A stretch of 64,000 bases of DNA from positions 1 to 64,000 of the forward strand of contig JAEWBF010000117.1 of assembly GCA_023391285.1 (NCBI GenBank), in the 5' to 3' direction. Position 1 is the first letter of the stretch. Each line of letters starts with the position of its first letter. The notes under the pieces are model-generated. The model searched no databases and was not told the origin of the DNA. It was given only the letters and a program-made list of their open reading frames with translations. A program made the translations under genes and the position numbers. This DNA comes from Verrucomicrobiota bacterium (lineage in GTDB: Bacteria; Verrucomicrobiota; Verrucomicrobiia; Opitutales; Opitutaceae). Positions 61,701-64,000 of the stretch are shown in pieces.

Positions 61701-64000
61701 CGACTACCATCAACAACGGCACGCTCCAGCTGAACGGCACAAACGTCCTCTCGAACCCCGACATCGTCGTCAACGCCACGACGCCCGCGACAACTGCCAC
61801 GTTCTCGCTCGCTCCGTCCGCCAGCCAAACGATCAATTCCCTCACTTTCGGCGGCACGGGCGCGACCCCCACGTCGACGAACAACGTGTCTCTCGGCTCG
61901 GGCAGCACGCTTACGCTGGGCGGCAACGTCACCTACCTCGCCACCAACAACCCACTCGGTTCCACCATCTCCGGCGACGGCACACTCTCGCTCGGCAGCG
62001 GACAACGCACGTTCAACATCGGCAACTCGTCCAACGCCAGCACCGATCTCGCGATCAGCAGCAACATCACCGGAACGGGCAGCCTCTTGAAAACCGGCGC
62101 CGGCACGCTCGCTCTCTCCGGCTCCAACAACACCTTCTCCGGCGGCGTCATCGTTGACCAGGGCACCCTCCTCGCCGTCGGCACCACGTCCGAAGGCGGC
62201 TTCAAAGCGCTCGGCAACTACAGCAGCGTCGTCGTCCCCACCACCGTCGTCACGGTCAACAACGGCGCCACCCTCGCCGTCCAGAACACCAGCTTTGCTC
62301 CGCCCGCCACGCAAACCAAGCAGCTCCTCAACATCTCCCTCAGCGGCACCGGCGCCGACGGCGGTGGCGCCCTCCAAAATCTCGGCGGCCTCAACACCTG
62401 GCTCGGCAACATCTCCCTCGCCGGCAACACCACCATCCAGAATCACCAGGGCGGTAACAACAACACCCTCTTCCTCGGACCCTACGTCCAAATTTCCCCG
62501 ACCGCGGTCGAGCTCAACAACAACGCCCTCACCTTCATCGGCGCCGGCGACGTTTACATCAGCAGCGCTCTGGGCAAAAGCACCGGCGACACCGGCAGCC
62601 TCAACATCAACCTCACCAACGGCGGCCATGGCACCGGCGTAAACAGCATCACCCTCGCCGGCCCCCAAAACTTCTACACCGGCGCCACCAACGTGAACAA
62701 CGGCTGGCTGCGCATGCTCGTCGACGCCGGCAACCACCCCAACGCCGGCATCCTCGGTTCCCTCACGATCGGCGATGGTATCGGCGCCGCCAATACCGCC
62801 GTCGTCAGCAATTACTACATCGAGCAAATCGCCAACAACGCCGCCGTCACCATCAAGTCCGACGGTCTCCTCGATCTCGCTACCGGCAGCGTCAACGAAA
62901 CCCTCTCCAACATCACGCTCCAGGGCGGCCGCATCGCCACCGGCACCGGCAATCTCTACATGACCGGCACCATCGCCGCCCAAACTGCCGGCACTTCTAC
63001 GATCGACGGCAACATCGGCATGCAAAACTCCGGCGGCGGTCCCACTCGCATCTTCTCCGTCGATTCCGGCAGCACCCTCCTCGTCAACGCCAAGCTGTTC
63101 GGCGGCGACTACAACAAGACCGGCGACGGCCGCATGATCGTCACGTCCGACAGCCTCTCCTCCGGCTACAACGGCCTCACCACCGTCCAAGGCGGCACCC
63201 TCACTCTCCGCCACAGCGGCGCTCTTGGCCAACATACCGTTGGCGCAGCCTCCAGCGGCACCGTCGTCCAAAACGGCGCCACGCTCCAGCTCGACGGCAC
63301 CAGCAGCAACCTCGGCATCCAATACGAAGCGCTCACCCTCGCCGGTTCCGGCTACAACAACCAGGGCGCGCTCAACAGCCTCGCCGGCAGCAACACCTGG
63401 AACAACGCCACCATCACGCTTTCCGACTCCGCCACGATCAACACCACCGCCGGCACCTTCTCCATCGGCGGCCGCATCGGTTCGACCGCCGGCTCTGGCC
63501 AGACCCAAACCCTCACCGTCACCGGATCCGGCAACACCAACATCACCGGCTCCATCAAAGACAATATCGGGCCCCAACCGACCTACGCCGACCTCCACAC
63601 CGGCACGCTCGCTCTCAATAAAACCGGCTCAGGGACCCTGACCCTCTCCGGCCTCAACACCTTCACGGGCGCGATCAACGTCAACCAAGGCACGTTGGCA
63701 GTCACCGCCAACAACAGCCTCGGCGCTCACACCAACGCCGTCACCGTTCAGTCCGGCGCCACGTTTGCCCTCTCCGGCGGTAACAATTATACGAATACGA
63801 TCGGCCGCCTCGAAGGCACGGGCCTCGTCAGCATCGCCTCGGCCACCGTGCTCAAGGTCAACAACACCACCGCCAACACCTTCGACGGCCGCCTCTCCGG
63901 CCAAGGCCTCTTCGACAAGGTCGGCGCCGGCACCTTCACCTTCTCGTCCACCGCCAACACCGATGCCTTCAACTTCGACGGCACCGTCCGCCTCTCCAAC
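58778..64000 (+). CDS. Giant secreted protein with autotransporter-associated beta-strand repeats (5' part)
   Basis: An uninterrupted frame of 1741 codons from the ATG at 58778 to the window end, with no stop. The signal peptide is about residues 1-40 (VLKALCCVLGAFVLSNLSSS, cut after LFA). The rest is a long series of Gly/Thr/Ser/Asn/Ala-rich strands: TKSGNGTLTLTGTNTYTGTT, SGGTLQIGAGGTTGS and many similar, i.e. autotransporter-associated beta-strand repeats (TIGR02601/PF12951). They fold as a right-handed beta-helix passenger. The C-terminal anchor (beta-barrel or PEP-CTERM) is outside the window. Three 69-residue units are nearly identical. A surface adhesin or stalk is likely. Confidence 0.93.
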   Translation, partial: MRLQPLHRFVPSGTIVLKALCCVLGAFVLSNLSSSLFAQTTLYFDAASGNGLGSGSGTVSWNSSTWNTQSNGNGGRANWTNGRLARFNAGSGAYTVNVTAATTFAGATVDNGQVTITASGAGTLALSANSAFNIAAGKGLNIATALGGNYSLTKSGNGILTLSSSNTYTGGTTLTAGTLGIGHNNALGSGTLTLNGGTLSASGGARSIANNLTLSANSTIAGSDNLTVTGTFTNTANRTLTINNSGLTTLGNISLSNSNTARTLTIAGTGNTTVSGVIANGGTGAGNLTKSGNGTLTLTGTNTYTGTTTISGGTLQIGAGGTTGSIAGTSIVNNAALAFDRSNDLTYAGVVSGTGSVTKAGNGTLTLTGANTYTGTTTISGGTLQIGSGGTTGSVASTSIVNNAALVFNRSNAVTYSGVISGTGSVIKAGSGTLTLSGSNTYTGDTAIQAGILQTTGSNRIADGSNLNIGAAGTFQFDWGGNSETVGALSGSGTLSLRGSTFTTSTSADTFFSGTITDSYGVFRKAGTGNLTLTGNNTYTGITYIDGGTLIAASSNALGGSTSGNVIANNATLALQGDITLTEGSFSVQGTGDGGVGAIYNISGNNTLAATLNLAGATTVGSATGTLTLGGLSLGSNVTFAGNGNFASNGVINGSGTLIKTGAGTLTLSGGAANTYGATNVNEGTVILAKSDGISALGHGAITIGDGSGGAGSAIVQLAGNNQIVDHAPSITFNSDGRLDLNGYSETLNVISGSGGQIALGGGSLALGVSSGSSTFGGTITGAGTFTKLGSGVVTLSGANTYTAATVIEAGILRAGAANAFSSGSAVSLANVSSAILDLNGFNQSIGSLSGGGSTGGNVTLGSASLTVGADNSNTAFGGVISGSGNLIKVGSGNLTLTGSSTYTGTTTISAGTLQIGAGGTTGSIASTSIVNNANLAFDRSDATSFSGTISGSGALTKLGSGTLTLTNANTYTGATTINNGTLQLNGTNVLSNPDIVVNATTPATTATFSLAPSASQTINSLTFGGTGATPTSTNNVSLGSGSTLTLGGNVTYLATNNPLGSTISGDGTLSLGSGQRTFNIGNSSNASTDLAISSNITGTGSLLKTGAGTLALSGSNNTFSGGVIVDQGTLLAVGTTSEGGFKALGNYSSVVVPTTVVTVNNGATLAVQNTSFAPPATQTKQLLNISLSGTGADGGGALQNLGGLNTWLGNISLAGNTTIQNHQGGNNNTLFLGPYVQISPTAVELNNNALTFIGAGDVYISSALGKSTGDTGSLNINLTNGGHGTGVNSITLAGPQNFYTGATNVNNGWLRMLVDAGNHPNAGILGSLTIGDGIGAANTAVVSNYYIEQIANNAAVTIKSDGLLDLATGSVNETLSNITLQGGRIATGTGNLYMTGTIAAQTAGTSTIDGNIGMQNSGGGPTRIFSVDSGSTLLVNAKLFGGDYNKTGDGRMIVTSDSLSSGYNGLTTVQGGTLTLRHSGALGQHTVGAASSGTVVQNGATLQLDGTSSNLGIQYEALTLAGSGYNNQGALNSLAGSNTWNNATITLSDSATINTTAGTFSIGGRIGSTAGSGQTQTLTVTGSGNTNITGSIKDNIGPQPTYADLHTGTLALNKTGSGTLTLSGLNTFTGAINVNQGTLAVTANNSLGAHTNAVTVQSGATFALSGGNNYTNTIGRLEGTGLVSIASATVLKVNNTTANTFDGRLSGQGLFDKVGAGTFTFSSTANTDAFNFDGTVRLSN
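59681..60094 (+). repeat. Two tandem 207-bp coding repeats in the beta-strand-repeat gene
   Basis: Units 59681-59887 and 59888-60094 both begin AACACCTAC and encode 69 residues each, matching at most positions (NTYTGTTTISGGTLQIG, TSIVNNAAL, GTGSV.KAG). They are in frame and adjacent, so a tandem duplication within the gene is likely. Confidence 0.85.
61478..61684 (+). repeat. Third, separated 207-bp coding repeat
   Basis: This unit (starting AGCACCTAC, ending before AACACCTAC at 61685) is the same length as the two tandem units and encodes the similar series STYTGTTTISAGTLQIG and SIASTSIVNNANLAFDRS. It is separated from them by 1.4 kb. Confidence 0.8.

Noticed and set aside
61451..63598. Minus-strand open frame of 715 codons opposite the beta-strand-repeat gene
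   Set aside because: It is the mirror of a repetitive Gly/Thr/Ala coding sequence. The plus-strand frame has a signal peptide and known repeats over 1741 codons.

Overview
The window is high-GC bacterial DNA. Its content points to the phylum Verrucomicrobiota, probably the family Opitutaceae. The reasons are a giant secreted protein built of autotransporter-type beta-strand repeats, many small palindromic interspersed repeats, frequent GTG/TTG starts and dense packing with weak Shine-Dalgarno signals. This placement is inferred from gene content and style; no rRNA gene is present.

Region 1 (1-10.5 kb) is mostly housekeeping on both strands: the 5' end of a HemW-like radical SAM gene, a TIG-domain lipoprotein, a secreted EEP-family phosphodiesterase, an M48/Ste24 protease, xseB, dxs, a small Cys-rich secreted protein, a GT8-like glycosyltransferase, tRNA-Gly(CCC), recR, ybaB, an atypical SDR protein and a DJ-1/PfpI protein. 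The intergenic spaces hold several families of hairpin-forming repeats and some intrinsic terminators.

Region 2 (10.86-49.0 kb) is one continuous plus-strand cluster of 34 genes with overlapping or near-abutting ends. It looks like a single locus for a cell-surface or exported polysaccharide. It starts with an unusual asparagine synthase fused to a GT4 glycosyltransferase. Next come an FdtA-like sugar oxo-isomerase, an ABC-2 exporter (Wzm/Wzt type with a C-terminal glycan-recognition domain) and a long series of GT2, GT4, GT11 and other glycosyltransferases. Four FkbM methyltransferases, one type-11 methyltransferase, two hexapeptide acyltransferases, three GT-C-like membrane proteins, one orphan membrane protein, a Wzy-like polymerase and an O-antigen-ligase-like protein are interspersed. 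A polyprenyl-phosphate sugar-1-phosphate transferase, which should start the chain, lies near the end. No Wzx flippase, Wza or Wzc is visible, so export presumably uses the ABC transporter, yet polymerase and ligase genes are also present.

Region 3 (49.1-58.7 kb) returns to housekeeping: a lipoamide-dehydrogenase-like flavoprotein, hisA, an M42 aminopeptidase, a secreted unknown, the tig-clpP-clpX operon, tsaB and alr.

Region 4 (58.78 kb to the end) is the 5' part of a giant secreted beta-strand-repeat protein, open for 1741 codons and running off the window. It is preceded by a perfect 20-bp palindrome whose core (GGGTTAT..CCCTA) also occurs upstream of the asparagine-synthase fusion that heads the polysaccharide locus. 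That is a possible shared regulatory site for surface functions.
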